DNA of 7,752 bases from Bacteroidales bacterium (GTDB taxonomy: Bacteria > Bacteroidota > Bacteroidia > Bacteroidales > GCA-2711565): contig JAOZQX010000031.1 in the NCBI GenBank assembly GCA_029931995.1, positions 1,867-9,618 of the forward strand, read 5' to 3'. This document shows positions 6,622 through 7,752 of the stretch, piece after piece. The notes under the pieces were generated by a model. It searched no databases, was not told where the DNA came from, and worked only from the letters and a program-made list of their open reading frames with translations. Both the position numbers and the translations under genes were made by a program. The first letter of the stretch is position 1. Each line of letters begins with the position of its first letter.

Positions 6622-7332
6622 ATGCAAGTACAATCAGAGGGAGGAAAAAAAGAGAAAGTTCGAAATATGTTCAATAATATTTCGGGGCATTACGATTTTT
6701 TGAATCACTTCCTGTCTTTTGGTATCGACATTCTTTGGCGAAAAAAAATGATCCGAAAAATGGGGAAGTTTCATCCTCAGGTTCTCCTTGATGTGGCTAC
6801 CGGAACCGGCGACCTCGCCATTGAAGCCCGAAAAATAAAACCCGAAAAAATTATTGGTATTGACATTGCTGAAGGCATGCTTAAGGTTGGCGAAGAAAAA
6901 ATCAAAAAACGTAATCTTGATTCTCTCATTAGTTTGCAAGTTGGCGATAGCGAGGATATTCCTTTCAGTGATTTAAAATTTGATGCCGCCATGGTGGCTT
7001 TTGGGGTTCGCAATTATGAAAACCTTGATAAAGGATTAGCCGACATGCATAGGGTGCTTAAAACGGATGGACGTATTTGGGTGCTTGAATTTTCAAAACC
7101 AAAGAAATTTCCTGTTAAGCAATTATATAATTTTTATTTCAAGAACATTCTTCCCTTGATAGGAAAAATCGTTTCGAAAGATCAATCAGCTTACACCTAC
7201 TTGCCTGATTCAGTTCAGAAGTTCCCTTCCGGGGATGAGTTTCTTAAGCACCTGAATTTGGTTGGCTTTAAAGATTTAAAAATGTTTCCTTTAAGTTTTG
7301 GAATTGCAACAATTTATTGTGGTAAAAAATAA
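6622..7332 (+). CDS. ubiE: Demethylmenaquinone methyltransferase MenG/UbiE
   Basis: This SAM-dependent enzyme performs the C-methylation that turns demethylmenaquinone into menaquinone; Bacteroidota generally use menaquinone, so the MenG role rather than ubiquinone synthesis is inferred. The 236 residues match the family. Seen: MFNNISGHYDFLNHFLSFG at 16-34 (the family's N-terminal signature), SAM motif I LLDVATGTGDLA at 55-66, the acidic end of strand 2 at GIDIAEGML 79-87, GDSEDIPF at 108-115, AFGVRNYENL at 126-135 (second family signature) and YLPDSVQKFP at 193-202. The start at 6622 lies 17 bases after the kinase stop with no clear ribosome binding sequence. The next gene, porT, begins 44 bases downstream on the same strand, consistent with one operon. 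Confidence 0.96.
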   Translation: MQVQSEGGKKEKVRNMFNNISGHYDFLNHFLSFGIDILWRKKMIRKMGKFHPQVLLDVATGTGDLAIEARKIKPEKIIGIDIAEGMLKVGEEKIKKRNLDSLISLQVGDSEDIPFSDLKFDAAMVAFGVRNYENLDKGLADMHRVLKTDGRIWVLEFSKPKKFPVKQLYNFYFKNILPLIGKIVSKDQSAYTYLPDSVQKFPSGDEFLKHLNLVGFKDLKMFPLSFGIATIYCGKK

Positions 7333-7376
7333 AAAATGCTTACATTCGTTATCCATTAAACAAAAAAAAATTACCA

Positions 7377-7752
7377 TTGAAACTCAGGCATTTTTTCATA
7401 CTATTTATTTTTAGCGGCTTGTTGCTATTATCTTCAGCGATGCGGGCGCAACAAGTAAGAATGAACCTTCAGGAACACGACTACAATCCTTATCATTTTG
7501 GATTTTTCGTAGCAGTAAATCAAATGGATTTCAGTCTTAAAACAAACACTGATTTGATTGATGTACCGGAAGACCTCACTCTTCCAGATTCAAATACTTA
7601 TTCTGATTTTATTGGAGTTGATGAAATTAGATTACATGGAGTACATAGTAAACCTACTATGGGGCTCACCGTAGGGATTGTTGGGAATCTAAAAGTTACA
7701 AAATACGTTGATCTCCGCTTTGTTCCCTCACTGGCCTTTGGCGAACGGACGT
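7377..7752 (+). CDS. porT: PorT-family outer-membrane protein of type IX secretion, 3' end cut by the window edge
   Basis: PorT is an outer-membrane beta-barrel protein needed for type IX secretion and, in gliding relatives, motility. The frame is open from 7326 to the right edge with 125 codons from the TTG at 7377. That start gives a textbook signal peptide: MKLRH, a hydrophobic core at about 6-18, and a likely signal peptidase I site after A24 (AMRA before QQ). The first in-frame ATG at 7440 (residue 22) would remove the signal, so TTG is preferred; there is no in-frame ATG upstream before the stop at 7323. The mature start with NPYHFGFFVAVNQMDFSLK at about 35-53 looks like the first barrel strand of PorT proteins. 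Adjacency to menG/ubiE agrees with what I recall for other Bacteroidota. About half of the protein is outside the window. Confidence 0.85.
   Translation, partial: MKLRHFFILFIFSGLLLLSSAMRAQQVRMNLQEHDYNPYHFGFFVAVNQMDFSLKTNTDLIDVPEDLTLPDSNTYSDFIGVDEIRLHGVHSKPTMGLTVGIVGNLKVTKYVDLRFVPSLAFGERT

Noticed and set aside
6634..7013. Minus-strand open frames opposite ubiE, and similar ones at 4259-4734, 5138-5425 and 6136-6357
   Set aside because: All are shadows of clear plus-strand enzymes with full family motifs, and their translations look like low-quality antisense protein.
7336..7359. Seven-codon ORF (MLTFVIH) between ubiE and porT as a leader peptide
   Set aside because: Very short, with no attenuator-like hairpin or codon bias beside it; chance occurrence is likely.
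7362..7370. Programmed frameshift at the A9 tract before porT
   Set aside because: The only upstream ATG frame (7336) already stops at 7357-7359, before the tract, so slippage could not join it to porT.
1..7752. Defence system, CRISPR array, prophage, biosynthetic cluster, tRNA or riboswitch
   Set aside because: Every coding stretch matches a core-metabolism or envelope family or is a single small membrane protein, and the gaps are short and hold only the repeats and promoter boxes described.

Overview
This AT-rich window looks like core chromosome from a Bacteroidota bacterium. Three things point there: a PorT-type gene (type IX secretion) directly after a menaquinone methyltransferase, Bacteroidota-style -7 boxes (TAnnTTTG) in front of several genes, and no clear Shine-Dalgarno sequences. 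The order or family cannot be fixed from the sequence alone. It contains nine complete or nearly complete genes plus two edge-truncated ones' worth of sequence (nine genes complete or partial were called in total), with short gaps and no stretch over 300 bases without a gene.

Left half (1-4018), all on the minus strand and read from right to left: a Rossmann/DUF2520 protein of unknown function, a KdsC-type KDO 8-phosphate phosphatase, a Maf/YhdE nucleotide pyrophosphatase, the SurE nucleotidase, a 93-residue three-helix membrane protein of unknown function, and lpxB (lipid A disaccharide synthase), which runs off the left edge. DUF2520/kdsC and surE/93-aa overlap, so translation is probably coupled. 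A block of facing heptanucleotide repeats separates maf from surE.

Right half (4205-7752), all on the plus strand: a class I aspartate aminotransferase, then an intergenic two-hairpin repeat, then a probable operon of a heptose-7-phosphate kinase (hldE N-terminal type), menG/ubiE and the start of porT, which runs off the right edge. The 186-base gap at 4019-4204 is a divergent promoter region.

The theme is the Gram-negative envelope: lpxB makes the lipid A disaccharide, kdsC supplies KDO, the PfkB kinase supplies activated heptose for LPS core or glycans, and porT belongs to the outer-membrane secretion machine whose cargo in this phylum is commonly anchored to LPS. SurE and Maf are nucleotide house-cleaning enzymes. 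MenG completes menaquinone for respiration. I see no phage, transposase, CRISPR, tRNA, rRNA or toxin-antitoxin genes. I found no convincing new multi-gene system; the most interesting items are the two non-coding repeat structures, the uncharacterised DUF2520 protein and the small membrane protein.
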